From NCBI GenBank assembly GCA_032719365.1, contig CM064868.1:13798235-13862234 (forward strand): DNA of 64,000 nucleotides, in the 5' to 3' direction. Position numbers and translations under genes: made by a program. The notes beneath the pieces are model-generated. The model made no database searches. It was not told the origin of the DNA and saw nothing but the letters and a program-made list of their open reading frames with translations. Each line of letters starts with the position of its first letter. The stretch's first letter is position 1. This document shows positions 1 through 11,383 of this stretch, one piece after another. Source of the DNA: Prinsepia uniflora. Its lineage: Eukaryota; Streptophyta; Magnoliopsida; Rosales; Rosaceae.

Positions 1-85
1 CAGTTTCCTTCTTTTACAGTTCTGTTCGAGGGCACGTGGCAGCGCAGCATTCGCTCCCTAAGTTGGCACATTTTGTGCATCAACA
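1..85 (+). mobile_element. 3' end of a Tat-type LTR (copy A)
   Basis: These bases match 10032-10116, the end of the complete 607-bp LTR at 9510-10116. They finish in ATCAACA, the inverse of the TGTTGAT with which that LTR starts. The rest of the LTR lies before the window. Confidence 0.7.
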
Positions 86-630
86 AAATATAATGTTGAA
101 AATAGAAATAATTAAGAAATTGGAATTGTGTAATTAAGGATATGATCAAAATTATGTGATTATAATGGGCATATTTTTTTATGTTAATCACTTTATTTTG
201 AAAAGAACTATCATATTTGGCTATTACTAGGAATTATAAGGATAATTATGTTATGTGATAAATTGTGAAAATGAAGAGAAGAACGGTTAACAAACGAGTA
301 TTGCTTATGTGAATAAATAAAGGTTTTCATGGGAATTTGGATAAACTTACCAAGAGAATTAGATAAAAGAAAATGGTCGTAAATATAATAATGAAAGGTA
401 AGAGCGAATATGGTTGAACTAGTAAATTCCACCAGTTGTCGGGGTAGTGGACTGGACGTGGACGGTAACCCCGCAAGAGTGGATCTAGTTTGATTATACG
501 CAATTATTGATAAATTAAGAAAATATACCTTGTTTGACAAATGTAGAAAGGAATTTTGGTATTTTAATTATTAGTCAAATGGGAGCAGGACCGACTCGAT
601 TCTCAAGGAACTTAGGGATGGGTCCTGTCA
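86..630 (+). mobile_element. Decayed 3' part of an LTR (copy A)
   Basis: AT-rich DNA that ends with the tail shared by the long LTRs of this window: GGGAGCAGG near 588, then GGGTCCTGTCA ending at 630. No LTR start or target duplication is visible, so it is a truncated LTR. It recurs at 10117-10661. No protein is encoded. Confidence 0.55.
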
Positions 631-1352
631 TCCTTGATCATGACTATTAATTTGAACTGCTCCAAGAGATATAGTTGCAGGACATTCATCCCAATTCCAT
701 GATGCCTTTTCAATAAATAGAACACTTTCAGAAATAACTATATTCTCTATCTTAAGATTGTAAACTCTATAACCTTTTTCAAGACTTCCATATACCATGA
801 ACACGCCTTGAACTCCAGTTTCATCCAAATGGTTATAACACAGCGCTCCAAACACGCTTAAGTGTTTCACTCTAGACCTTCTTCCTCTGTATTGTTCAAA
901 AGTGTCTTCCCTTGAATAGCTTTGGTTGGACATCTGTTTAGGAGATATATAGTTGTTTATACATCTTAAGCCAGAACTTAAAGGGTATTCACCATTCAAG
1001 TAGCATTGAATTGGCCATTGCCACCGTGGTCCTATTCTTCCTCTCTACAACATTTTTTTGTTGAGAAGAGTAGGCCACTGTCAATTGTCATTCAATCCCA
1101 AAATCTTCACATTAAACATGAAATTTGTTTGAGGTGTATTCACCACCTCTATCACTCCTTAACTTCTTCACCTTGTAACCAGATTGTAACTCAGCCATAG
1201 ACTTGAATTTCTTGAACACATTAAGAACACCATATTTGTGTCTTAGGAAGTATAACCAGCACATTCTTGGGATGAAATACTTATTCCCATTCACTGTTTT
1301 AGTCTGCATTGGTCCACAAATGTCTAAGTGAATTAACTCAAGTGGTGAGAAG
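631..1352 (-). pseudogene. Copia pol remnant: integrase core and C-terminal part (copy A)
   Basis: Read on the minus strand, the part near 1112-1309 matches a Copia integrase core: GPMQTKTVNGNKYF, then KKLRSDRGGEY with the second catalytic Asp. The part near 640-870 matches the integrase/RT linker: VKHLSVFGALCYNHLDETG, GYRVYNL and WNWDE. Frames are broken between the two. The upstream protease part of the same element lies at 3622-4190, separated by a solo LTR inserted at 1353. The element is an old, non-functional Ty1/Copia. Its protein resembles the plus-strand Copia at 50443-55870 (WNWNE, GYRLYNL), so the two belong to related lineages. The same remnant recurs at 10662-11383. Confidence 0.8.
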
Positions 1353-3616
1353 TGACAGAACCCATCCCAATCCCCCTAGATTATGGTGGGATGTGCCATG
1401 CTCCCATCTGACACCATGTGCCAGACAAGAGATAAAACCGTAACCCACTCGGGGTTACTAGAGTGCACAGTGACTTGTGGAAACCACAACGGCATATGAT
1501 GTCTCGGTCTCTGCTACAGCCTGCATCCGCGATCAACCTAAAGGTATCAAAAACCATAAAAGCTGTGAGTGGACAAAATAATCAGTTTATAAAAACAATT
1601 AATCGAAAAGACTTTTATACCCTTCACGTTAAAGAATGCATGCATCAGAAAACAGTATTTTAAATACTTTCTTAAAATAAAGATATATTGCTTTTCAAAT
1701 CAAATCATAGTGAAAAATACTTCTCAATCGAAGCCATTTTCTCAGTAAGGTCTCAGCCCAAAATCAAATCACATAAGGTCTCAGCCCAAAACCAAATCAC
1801 GTGGGTCTCAGCCCAAATCCAATACACATGGGTCTCAGCACAAATCAAATCTCGTAAAAACATCTCAATAGGGCATTCGCCCGATACATAGACTCACGTC
1901 AGGAGTCATCTATTTCATTACCAATCCTCTTTATCTCATATCATCATTTCATCATCACTAGTCATGATATCAGCGATACACATGTGACTTAGGATTACAC
2001 ATCCGAATATACACCAGGCTCGGAGCCCGTGGCTCGACATCTAGGTGCTCTAACTCAGGATCACACATCACACAGGATGGCCGACGTCTACAAAATGTCC
2101 ATCTCCGACACTCCTGCAGGCAGTATCCCCGTGACCTCTCCAAGATCACACATCCCACTAGATGGTTGACGTCTGGAGGCTATCATCACATCATAGAGGA
2201 TGGTTGTGTGGAAAACATATCTCAAATCATCTTAAAAAGGTTTACGCCCGAAATAGTTCATCAAGTCAGTTTCCACAAAACCATCATAAAAACAGTGTCT
2301 AGCAACACTCCATAAATCCAGGATTCCTCAAATCCCATCTAATCCATAACTGGGTCTAATGCCCTAAATATCTTTCATCAATCATAACTGGGTCACAGCC
2401 CGATATCATTTCCTCGTGTTTGCCTACACTCTAAGTCAAACTGTAAATCAATTGGGACTCAAACCTGAAACACATTTCCAAATCCGAAAACCATTTCATT
2501 ATTCAAATCATTTTCCAAATCCTCTTTGACTATCATCAAAGTCAAAGTCAACAACCAACTAGGGCTCATGCTCGAATACCAATTTCACGCATCTCCTCGA
2601 AATCATTGAAAATCAATAATCAATCCTTAGTTTTACGCATCTTCATGAAACCATAAAAATCACATAAAACACATGCACTTAGAATACTCGGCCTAAGCCC
2701 AAATATCATGTGAAGATAGAAATCTCGAACTACATGCAATATACCATTTTCTACGAAAATTCCCAACAAATCATATTTAAATCCTATGCAATCGATGCAT
2801 CTCAAATAATGATCATAAAACATATACAAAACAGTTATGCATGCATCATTTCATAAAACAAGGTCCACTCACAATCCCTTTGTACTGCGCGCTCCAAAAT
2901 CTGCGCCATAAGCCATTTCGGGGCTAATCCACAATCTCCAAGACGCCCGGACCTATTTAAATCATACCCAAAAATTACTATCAACTTATACAAGTCCAAA
3001 CTATAAACCCTCAAAACTCTCGGAACGGTTAACGTGTCCCGAACACGCTTCTCGAGGCTAAAAACCTCTAAATGACATATCAAACGATCTCTGATCTACT
3101 TGAAACCACCACCATTGGATTCAGAATGTCGAAATCGTTTAAACAAGACTAGTTTACCTCAAAATTTGTGTCCACAAGCCTACAAGCGCCGGTCAAACTT
3201 TCAGTCAACGCTGATGTTAGCAAAGTTACCGTTGACGTCATGGTCAACGCTGATGTCATCATGGTCAACACTAACGTCATGGTCAACATTGACATCGTCA
3301 TGGTCAACAATGATGTCATCATGGTCAAAGTTGATATAAATGCAATCGAAACTTCCGTGACCCGTAACTTTCTCATACAATGTCCGATTTCGACGTGTCG
3401 CCTATCTACGGACTCGTATCGTCTCGATCTATGTAATGGTCCTTGGTCCACGTGCATTGGACCTCTTAGGTCTAAAGTCAACTTTTTACCCTTATACATG
3501 GGCAAAATCGCCATTTTACCCCGATCGTCCGATAATCCTCGATTAGTCCTTAATTAATTCTCAATAATCCATGATTAACCTTAATTAATCTCATAAATTC
3601 AGGACGGGTCCTTACA
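1353..3616 (-). mobile_element. Solo LTR, 2264 bp, TSD agaag (copy A)
   Basis: On the minus strand it starts TGTAAGGACCCGTCC and ends GGGTTCTGTCA. It is flanked by a perfect 5-bp duplication, agaag (1348-1352 and 3617-3621). No internal domain is present, so this is a solo LTR formed by LTR-LTR recombination. It interrupts the Copia pol. Inside are a W-box-like array (3191-3330), leader repeats of the GGGTCTCAGCCC type (about 1750-1870) and a degenerate tail hairpin near 1408-1435. Confidence 0.9.
3191..3330 (-). promoter_or_regulatory. Array of W-box-like motifs in the solo LTR (copy A)
   Basis: Six copies of TTGACC (GGTCAA on the plus strand) lie at about 3191, 3242, 3263, 3281, 3302 and 3323, alternating with TGACGTCA or TGATGTCA motifs at a spacing near 20 bp. 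TTGACC is the core bound by WRKY factors and TGACG the core bound by TGA-type bZIPs. Function here is inferred from motif density and LTR position only. Confidence 0.5.
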
Positions 3617-4195
3617 AGAAGGCCCTACATGCTTACTCATTGTAAAAAGACTCCATATGTTGTTTTCCAGCTACACATCCTCCACATACTTCAGGTTTGC
3701 TAGACATACTAGGGAGTCTAATCACCATTTCATCGTTCTGCAAAATCTTAAGGTTTACAAAGTTTAGATGCTCATCTTTTATGTCATAACTCTGCATTTT
3801 TATCCACGGTTGCCTTTCTTGTTATAGAAGTTACACAATCAAGTCACAAAGAAAAACATCTATTCCCTGTCATTTTGACATTAACAATCTTATGATTCAT
3901 GCCCTTGTTGTCGTAGATATCCACTGCCAATTCTCCAAACACTAATGCATATCCATGTTCAACTATTTGACCCACGCTTAGAAGATTTTCATCTATCCCT
4001 GGTACTAGGATCACATCCTTGATATGTTTGTCTCCCTTGCTAGTATGGAACACAAGAATTCCTTTCCGAGTTGCTTGAACTAGGTCACCAGTACCCATTT
4101 TCACTTTACCATTTAAATCCCTGTAAATATCAACTAGTAAAGACTCATGCCCTATCATCTAGTCATTGCAAGCACTGTCCACATACGAAAGTCCT
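3617..4195 (-). pseudogene. Copia pol remnant: protease and gag-pre-integrase part (copy A)
   Basis: Minus-strand reading gives SYVDSACND, the Copia protease active-site block (Asp-Ser-Ala), then an in-frame stop, then the open stretch 4158-3844 starting MIGHESLLVDI with VILVPGIDENLLSVGQ and ending NRCFSL. Below 3840 the gag-pre-integrase domain continues as ELWHKRYGHLNF and VCGGCVAGKQH. The remaining pol lies beyond the solo LTR at 631-1352. Stops and the LTR insertion make it non-functional. It recurs at 23885-24463. Confidence 0.8.
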
Positions 4196-4379
4196 TATTT
4201 CTTGGGAGTAGAAGCTGAGTGACAAGAAAAAATATATTCCTTTCTTCTTCTTCTTCAACCTGCTTAGTAGGTCAGACGGCAACACACGCTTGCCCCAAAC
4301 CTTCAAGAAGTCATATTGACTCACATCGTTCTCTCCTGCATTGTCCTGAGCCTCCTAGGGAGAGAGACCAGAGCTTATC

Positions 4380-4552
4380 GACGCTGAAGATGAGCATTAG
4401 AACTTATTGCGCTTCAAGAAAGAAAGGATCAGAGAGCGGCGATTAAGAACTTGATGGGGGTAAAAGACACCGAGAAATTGGATAAGCAGGGGATCGAACT
4501 TGCGATGTTGGTGGTGCCTTATTTCAATTGTGTTGATTTACATATTATGTGA
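4380..4552 (+). other. Unidentified coding-like stretch (copy A)
   Basis: The plus-strand frame from about 4399 reads ELIALQERKDQRAAIK, then NLMGVKDTEKLDKQGIELAM and LVVPYFNCVDLHIM before a stop. Its composition (charged, helix-like) looks like a real protein rather than a chance frame. Upstream the frame is broken by stops, and a neighbouring frame reads LIDAEDE. I do not recognise the protein. It may be a captured exon fragment or chance. Copy B keeps it at about 24648-24820. Confidence 0.25.
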
Positions 4553-5802
4553 ATTTATTTGTTTTCTACAATTATTTATAGAATTTTCTTTTAAAACATC
4601 TTGTATGTAAATATCAATATTGAACAAAACTAAACAAATTGGAGATCATTTAATTTTATCAATTAAATTTACAATTTATCAATCTTAACTGGTATCATAA
4701 AATTGTCGATTATTTAGTACATAATGATCAACAAGCAGTCCTCTAATTTGACGCGTTCTTTGCATTGAAAATCTTTGCATGACGTCTTAACAAACTAACA
4801 CTTCCAATTATTGTACTTGTATAAAAAAAAATGCCAAATACTATTTTGTTCGTTAAGGAATGAACAATGTGAAGATCGAGTCATTAAAATAAAATGGATG
4901 TATGTATTTTTTTTTTTTTTACTTTTTTTTTAACTAAACCCATGGCCCACCAAAACTAAACCATCTACTTCCTCTCGTTTTTTGGCAAGTCATCGGTAAA
5001 TCCGTACCAAATATCACTTTGGACCATCGGCGAGGTACACTCCCACCGGCGATGTGCTCCTTGACCACCATAAACCTACCTCTCACGGATTTTTATTTTT
5101 GGCCGCCAAAGATCAGTCCAACACCAATTAATGGTGTCTTTAATGATGATTACTTGTAATCACCATGTGCCATACGCAGGGATTAAAATAAAATGACGAA
5201 TAATTTGAAAACTGCCATGACATTTTTTTAAGTATTAAACTTTTGTCCAGATTGAATAAGTCCACGTCTACTCCCTCACATAATTATCTGTAGAGAGATA
5301 AGCATAACAACAATACAAGTTTTCATCTCCAACATGGTACTACTTTCTCATACCATTTTTTCGATTTATCTAATTATTATTATACATATATCATTATTGA
5401 AATCGCTCAACTCTTAAATTATTATTTTAATATCATCCAAACAAATGATCAACGAAATTTGAGATCATTAAGTTATTTATATGTATCAACTAAATAGACA
5501 GTTTGTCATTAAAACCGTTGATTCATTTGATACATACGAATAGCTAAATGACCTTCAATCTTATTTATTTATTATGAAAATAAGCTTGAATTGGTGATTT
5601 AGAATGCAAAATTTCAGTTATAATTTATATATATATATATATATACACATACATAAAAAAAATTCTATAATTAAAAATGGTAGTATGAAGAGGTATTATC
5701 AGAATGAGACACAAATATTACTCTATAAGTACCCATTAATAACATGGGTACCTATTATCCGGTTTTATCTAAATGTACAAGAAGTAACCATGAGTGTTTA
5801 AG

Positions 5803-5843
<41 letters not shown>

Positions 5844-7228
5844 CCATGAGTGTTATGTAAATAGGCAGAAATTTAGGTGGGTAATTTTTTACTCATCATC
5901 TAATCGTATACTTATGGGGTACCCAATATCCATATTTAATTAAGTATCTGACAAAAAAAAATACCCATATGTTAAGTAAAAATTCGTATATTAATCTGCA
6001 CGTACTCAAATTCGCTTCATCAATGACAATAACTTTGACAATAACCAATAACTTTGATGTTGTGGTTGTTGATGATGATCGATGACTGTGATACTTGACT
6101 TGCATAAACGTCTTCACTATTTTTTTTTAATCATATAAGATTTGAACTTGTATTTTGTAATTTTGAACAACTTATGATAATAATAATGATAAAAAAATAT
6201 ATATATTATAATAAAAATAATGTAATAATAATAATAATACTAAAATATATATTAGAATTAATTATATATTAGTCCAATTTTACTAACCAACATTTAAAAT
6301 AGTCCATTTATTGATAACTTATATTCTACGTCAGTATATAATTTGTATTACTTAAATATTATTTAGTTTTTCCGATATTACCCTTAATTCTCCTTTTTCT
6401 CCTCAAAAAATTTATATTATATTAAATAATATATATTTTTCTAAATATGTTTTTAAAGTGTTTGAATTTCAGAAGGATAAAGTCTACCTGCCAATGGAAA
6501 ACATATAATTATATTAAAAAATAAATTACATAATAGAAAAGGCTTATGGAAGACTACATATGAATTAATTAGTTACATGCAAATAGAAAACATAAAATTG
6601 TATTTAAAAAACAAAAGTGAAAAGACATGAGATTACATACAAAATATAAAGTACCTAAATAAAAAGTTTATGGAATGAGTCCGCATATGAATTAGGTATA
6701 ACAAAAAAAAAAAAAATTAGGTCGAAAAAAATCACCTGTGAGTTAAATTGGCTGAGTCTATTTTAGAAGTAAAACAAATCTCATGGAAAGCAAAAGAGAA
6801 TATATATACCTTCAAGATAGAGAAATTAACACACGATAGAGAAAAAAATTAACACAAGATGGAGATATATAAAAATCAAATAAAAAACCATAAATGAAAG
6901 CCAAAAATAAATGAAATCGCAATTTACATAATTAAAAGAAATCGTAATTTACATAATGAAATTACACAAAATAAAAACAACAAATTATTTCCCTAGATTT
7001 GATATATAAACAAATATTTGAGGATAGATATAAATACATGGAAAAAGCCCAAGTTAAAGGAGATGGCATGTTGCAGGTAATCTGGTATATGCTTACACGT
7101 TTTTTAAAATTAAGAATTTTCTATTCGGATTATAAATTGACATTTTAAAAAAAAATTAATAGGTTTTTTTAGATAAGTAGATAATAATTTATTTATTCCA
7201 ATAAAAAATGAAAATAGTTTTATTTATT
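4553..7228. other. AT-rich non-coding DNA (copy A)
   Basis: No gene or recognisable transposon protein is seen. The stretch holds a short (TA)n at 5626-5645, a poly-A run at about 5809-5842, and many A/T runs. It recurs at about 24821-27530 with substitutions and small indels; for instance the (TA)n is longer in copy B. It runs directly into the scaffold gap. Confidence 0.7.
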
Positions 7229-7728
7229 NNNNNNNNNNNNNNNNNNNNNNNNNNNNNNNNNNNNNNNNNNNNNNNNNNNNNNNNNNNNNNNNNNNNNNNN
7301 NNNNNNNNNNNNNNNNNNNNNNNNNNNNNNNNNNNNNNNNNNNNNNNNNNNNNNNNNNNNNNNNNNNNNNNNNNNNNNNNNNNNNNNNNNNNNNNNNNNN
7401 NNNNNNNNNNNNNNNNNNNNNNNNNNNNNNNNNNNNNNNNNNNNNNNNNNNNNNNNNNNNNNNNNNNNNNNNNNNNNNNNNNNNNNNNNNNNNNNNNNNN
7501 NNNNNNNNNNNNNNNNNNNNNNNNNNNNNNNNNNNNNNNNNNNNNNNNNNNNNNNNNNNNNNNNNNNNNNNNNNNNNNNNNNNNNNNNNNNNNNNNNNNN
7601 NNNNNNNNNNNNNNNNNNNNNNNNNNNNNNNNNNNNNNNNNNNNNNNNNNNNNNNNNNNNNNNNNNNNNNNNNNNNNNNNNNNNNNNNNNNNNNNNNNNN
7701 NNNNNNNNNNNNNNNNNNNNNNNNNNNN
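7229..7728. other. Assembly gap, 500 N
   Basis: Exactly 500 unknown bases, the usual placeholder length for a scaffold join of unknown size. Copy A of the duplicated segment ends at its left edge, and the DNA at its right edge is unrelated to what follows in copy B. Confidence 0.99.
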
Positions 7729-8124
7729 ATTTATTATTTTTTTTTTTTCTGATACTTAGTTATGCATGCATTCTTTTAAAACGGAGGGCAAAATCCTGAT
7801 TTGTTTATGAAAATGGTTTTCGAAACTTTTATTTATTTATAGTCCACTCACACTTTTCTGGTTTTTAAATACCCTCCAGGTCGTGGTGCTAGCGCCGGGA
7901 CTAATGTTGAGGCACGTGTAGCCAGCTTTTAGTAGGATTTTTGTCTTACCCTGAACTATACTATGCTCTGTATGACTGTTGACTCGTTGGATTTTAAATT
8001 CCCTGGTCTGGCAATGTATATATTATGGGTTTTGTGAGGTTTTTTTGGTCTTTTGTGTTGGTTTGTCAGACGGGAGCAGGGTTCGTCCCGGTTATCGGGG
8101 TGATAATCGGGGTGGGTCCTATCA
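7729..8124 (+). mobile_element. 3' part of a long LTR
   Basis: The stretch holds TCCACTCACA with the acceptor-like CCCTCCAG|GTCGTGG near 7850-7890, the tail GTCAGACGGGAGCAGG near 8068, and the end GGTGGGTCCTATCA at 8124. The LTR start is lost in the gap. It appears to be inserted in the Tat-type element that follows. Confidence 0.7.
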
Positions 8125-8166
8125 CGTACTCTGCTGCTGTTGGGCAAACTCATAGAGATGAATCAC

Positions 8167-8819
8167 CTAGGAATAGGCTGGTGGCTTTTCCTTGGCCCTG
8201 ACAAACGCTGCATAAAGGCTGACCAAAATAATCCATACATTCGGATTAAGCTGGCTGAGCGCCACCCCCCAACCGTCGGACCATTCTTCTGAGCCACAAG
8301 TGCAAGGGCAACCTGACCCTATGCTTGTACAGCTTGGTGTAAAACAAGGCGTACCCCTCCGACGGCTCACTCAGTAGCTCGGTGGGACCGACCACCCCTA
8401 GCTCCACGTCCGACGGCACCTCCCACGCCGACCACAGTTTCTTGACAGTCGCCTCGGTCTCTTTGCTCTCAAATGCATCTATCGACCAAAAGACCGTGTC
8501 GATAGGAACCGCGGTCGGTATCTTCTCATTCGGCTCCTCTTCTGCTGGCACACTAATTAGGGTGACTGACCTGGCCTTCCGACCCTTGGTCGCCTATGGA
8601 ACTCTTTCCTTTCTTGCTTTCTTACTCGACTGAGCGGTCTCCTCCCCTTTAGACCGAAAAAAACGTCGACACTCTGGTTTGATCTCCCCGATGAGGTTTC
8701 TTTGACATTGGTCTGATTGGTGTTTCCTCCACCGACGGGCTCCTTCTCGCCGACACGCTCTGCCGATGCCCCTTATCATAGTCTTGCACTTCATTGGATT
8801 CGATGTCTCGGTCAGACAT
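8167..8819 (-). pseudogene. Antisense extra ORF of a Tat-type Gypsy element (broken)
   Basis: On the minus strand a reading starts at ATG 8819-8817 (MSDRDIESNEVQDYDKG). It loses frame at the A7/T7 run 8657-8663, meets a stop near 8594, resumes as EEEPNEKIPTAVPIDTVFWS, and shifts again at the C6 run 8265-8270. The C-terminal part has GYALFYTKLYKHRVRLPLHL and ALSQLNPNVWIILVSLYAAF, the pattern of the plant 'putative gypsy type transposon' domain (PF04195/Transposase_28, from memory). In Tat-lineage elements an extra ORF in antisense between pol and the 3' LTR is known, and its position here, 5' of a plus-strand PPT and LTR, fits. The function of such ORFs is unknown. Three lesions make this one dead. 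Confidence 0.6.
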
Positions 8820-9509
8820 CGGAATAATCTACGAAAGAAAACACAACTTTTGGTCATCGACCACTAGGCTCCTTGGATCAAACCGATGTCCAACTCCCCA
8901 GTTCATGCATAAAAAAGGATTGAATCGACAAAACAGGGAAAACAAGCCCATACTTGTTATTATGCGGTGGCCATCTTCACCGGAAATCGCACCACCGTCC
9001 ACTCTACCACAACAAACTCGCTGGAAATCGCCTAAAATCACAGAGCAATTTCACCAAAGCAATAGCATAAAAGTGGAAAGGATAAATGAATTTTTACCTG
9101 TTATTTATAGGCCAAGGTCGGCAACCGAAGGGTTACCTAGTTTCTTGTGGCAGTTATTACCATGCCAGCTATCCTCCATAGACCACACATGTCCTTGTGC
9201 CAATCGTAGACACCCAACAGTCGCAGATTTCAAAAGTCGCACCGACCGACCTTCACAGCACGGCTAGCTCCTCGCCTTCCACGCCCGCACGACCGAGTCG
9301 ACCCCCAAAACTAACCGAACTGCCTTCCATCACATCTCAACGATCGGTCTCCCCTCGACCTCTACACTGACAACACATTACGCTCGGTACACTCCCTCAC
9401 CTGGGGGACTTGAGGGACTGAGAACATACACCTACTTCCGGTCTGGGGCACTCTTTTTTCAAGTTCCCAATCGAAAAATTCCACCTCGATCATGAACTTG
9501 GGGGACTTC
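8820..9509 (+). mobile_element. 3' internal region and PPT of a Tat-type Gypsy element
   Basis: Non-coding on the plus strand. It ends in a G-rich polypurine-like stretch, CTTGGGGGACTTC (9497-9509), directly before the LTR start TGTTGATACC. The antisense ORF leader lies within it. Upstream gag-pol of this element is not in the window. Confidence 0.5.
9101..9110 (-). promoter_or_regulatory. TATA box candidate for the antisense ORF
   Basis: The minus strand reads CTATAAATAA about 280 bp upstream of the ATG at 8819. A start of transcription near 9070 would give a leader of about 250 bp. Confidence 0.4.
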
Positions 9510-10116
9510 TGTTGATACCATATCGACCCAGATCGACCCGAAGGCCCAGAACTCTGTCAAATACCATGTCGGCCCAGACCGACTGTCCGGGAGGCCTAAT
9601 CCTGTGTTAACACCACGCCGGCCTAGACAGACTAAGAGGCCTAGCCCTCTGACAACATTAAGCTTGCCCAGACCGACCCAAAGGCCCAGTATCTCTACCC
9701 AACGCACCTCCAAGAGCCCAAGGGCTCAAACCCACTCAAACAGGAAAACCATAGTAGGGCCTAGCCAACGTCCACACGTGGAAAACCCCTACCTTTCACT
9801 TGTCGATCCTACAATGACTGACATTTATCCCACATCGGAAGAATATATATTTATTACACGCATCATACAAATACAAAAATGGTCCATTTGTCATGAAAAG
9901 GTATGAGACTCACTATTACTTTACAGTATACTATTCACCACACCATTTACACCTTAGACCGATCACTAACTTGGGCGTCGGAGTATCCTTGGGCTGGTAC
10001 CACACCGGTGCCTATACTCTAACCGACTAACCAGTTTCCTTCTTTTACAGTTCTGTTCGAGGGCACGTGGCAGCGCAGCATTCGCTCCCTAAGTTGGCAC
10101 ATTTTGTGCATCAACA
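9510..10116 (+). mobile_element. 3' LTR of a Tat-type Gypsy element, 607 bp
   Basis: Starts TGTTGATACC and ends GTGCATCAACA, a 7-bp terminal inverted repeat. It has a TATA-like GAATATATATTTATTACACG at about 9840-9860 and the phrase ACTTGGGCGTCGGAGTA (about 9967-9983), familiar from R/U5 of plant Tat elements. A repeated GACCGACC(C/G)...AGGCC phrase fills 9520-9700. The family assignment is from memory. Confidence 0.65.
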
Positions 10117-10661
10117 AAATATAATGTTGAAAATGGAAATAATTAAGAAATTGGAATTGTGTAATTAAGGATATGATCAAAAGTATGTGATTATAATGGG
10201 CATATTTTTTTATGTTAATCACTTTATTTTGAAAAGAACTATCATATTTGGCTATTACTAGGAATTATAAGGATAATTATGTTATGTGATAAATTGTGAA
10301 AATGAAGAGAAGAACTGTTAACAAACGAGTATTGCTTATGTGAATAAATAAAGGTTTTCATGGGAATTTGGATAAACTTACCAAGAGAATTAGATAAAAG
10401 AAAATGGTCGTAAATATAATAATGAAAGGTAAGAGCGAATATGGTTGAACTAGTAAATTCCACCAGTTATCGGGGTAGTGGACTGGACGTGGACGGTAAC
10501 CCCGCAAGAGTGGATCTAGTTTGATTATACGCAATTATTGATAAATTAAGAAAATATACCTTGTTTGACAAATGTAGAAAGGAATTTTGGTATTTTAATT
10601 ATTAGTTAAATGGGAGAAGGACCGACTCGATTCTCAAGGAACTTAGGGATGGGTCCTGTCA
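10117..10661 (+). mobile_element. Decayed 3' part of an LTR (copy B)
   Basis: Counterpart of 86-630 with a few substitutions. It ends GGGTCCTGTCA at 10661. Start and TSD are not recognisable. Confidence 0.55.
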
Positions 10662-11383
10662 TCCTTGATCATGACTATTAATTTGAACTGCTCCAAGAGA
10701 TACAGTTGCAGGACATTCATCCCAATTCCATGATGCCTTTTCAATAAACAGAACACTTTCAGAAATAACTATATTCTCTATCTTAAGATTGTAAACTCTA
10801 TAACCTTTTTCAAGACTTCCATATACCATGAACACGCCTCGAACTCCAGTTTCATCCAAATGGTTATAACACAGCGCTCCAAACACGCTTAAGTGTTTCA
10901 CTCTAGACCTTCTTCCTCTGTATTGTTCAAAAGTGTCTTCCATTGAATAGCTTTGGTTGGACATCTGTTTAGGAGATATATAGTTGTTTATACATCTTAA
11001 GCCAGAACTTAAAGGGTATTCACCATTCAAGTAGCATTGAATTGGCCATTGCCACCGTGATCCTGTTCTTCCTCTCTACAACATTTTTTTGTTGAGAAGA
11101 GTAGGCCACTGTCAATTGTCATTCAATCCCAAAATCTTCACATTAAACATGAAATTTGTTTGAGGTGTATTCACCACCTCTATCACTCCTTAACTTCTTC
11201 ACCTTGTAACCAGATTGTAATTCAGCCATAGACTTGAATTTCTTGAACACATTAAGAACACCATATTTGTGTCTTAGGAAGTATAACCAGCACATTCTTG
11301 GGATGAAATACTTATTCCCATTCACTGTTTCAGTTTGCATTGGTCCACAAATGTCTAAGTGAATTAACTCAAGTGGTGAGAAG
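10662..11383 (-). pseudogene. Copia pol remnant: integrase parts (copy B)
   Basis: Same content as 631-1352: KKLRSDRGGEY of the integrase core on the minus strand near 11143-11340, and the WNWDE linker near 10680-10760. Within the 123-residue open stretch 11030-10659 only three residues differ from copy A (two from single-base changes at 10849 and 10941). It is interrupted at 11384 by the same solo LTR as in copy A. Confidence 0.8.

Noticed and set aside
3168..3557. Open frame rich in Met-Val-Asn-Asp repeats within the solo LTR, and its antisense frames
   Set aside because: It is a by-product of the repeated GGTCAA/TGATGTCA motifs and has no homology to a known protein.
7208..7759. Open frame spanning the N gap
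   Set aside because: It consists almost entirely of unknown bases.
8073..8124. GTCAGACGGGAGCAGG blocks as an intrinsic transcription terminator
   Set aside because: It is the shared U5 tail of the LTRs. Bacterial terminators do not apply to this DNA.
9820..9865. CCCACATCGG followed by a TATA, like the upstream element and TATA of plant U-snRNA genes
   Set aside because: The two motifs are only a few bases apart instead of the 20-35 bp spacing of snRNA promoters, no snRNA sequence follows, and the site lies in a Tat-type LTR where this phrase is common.
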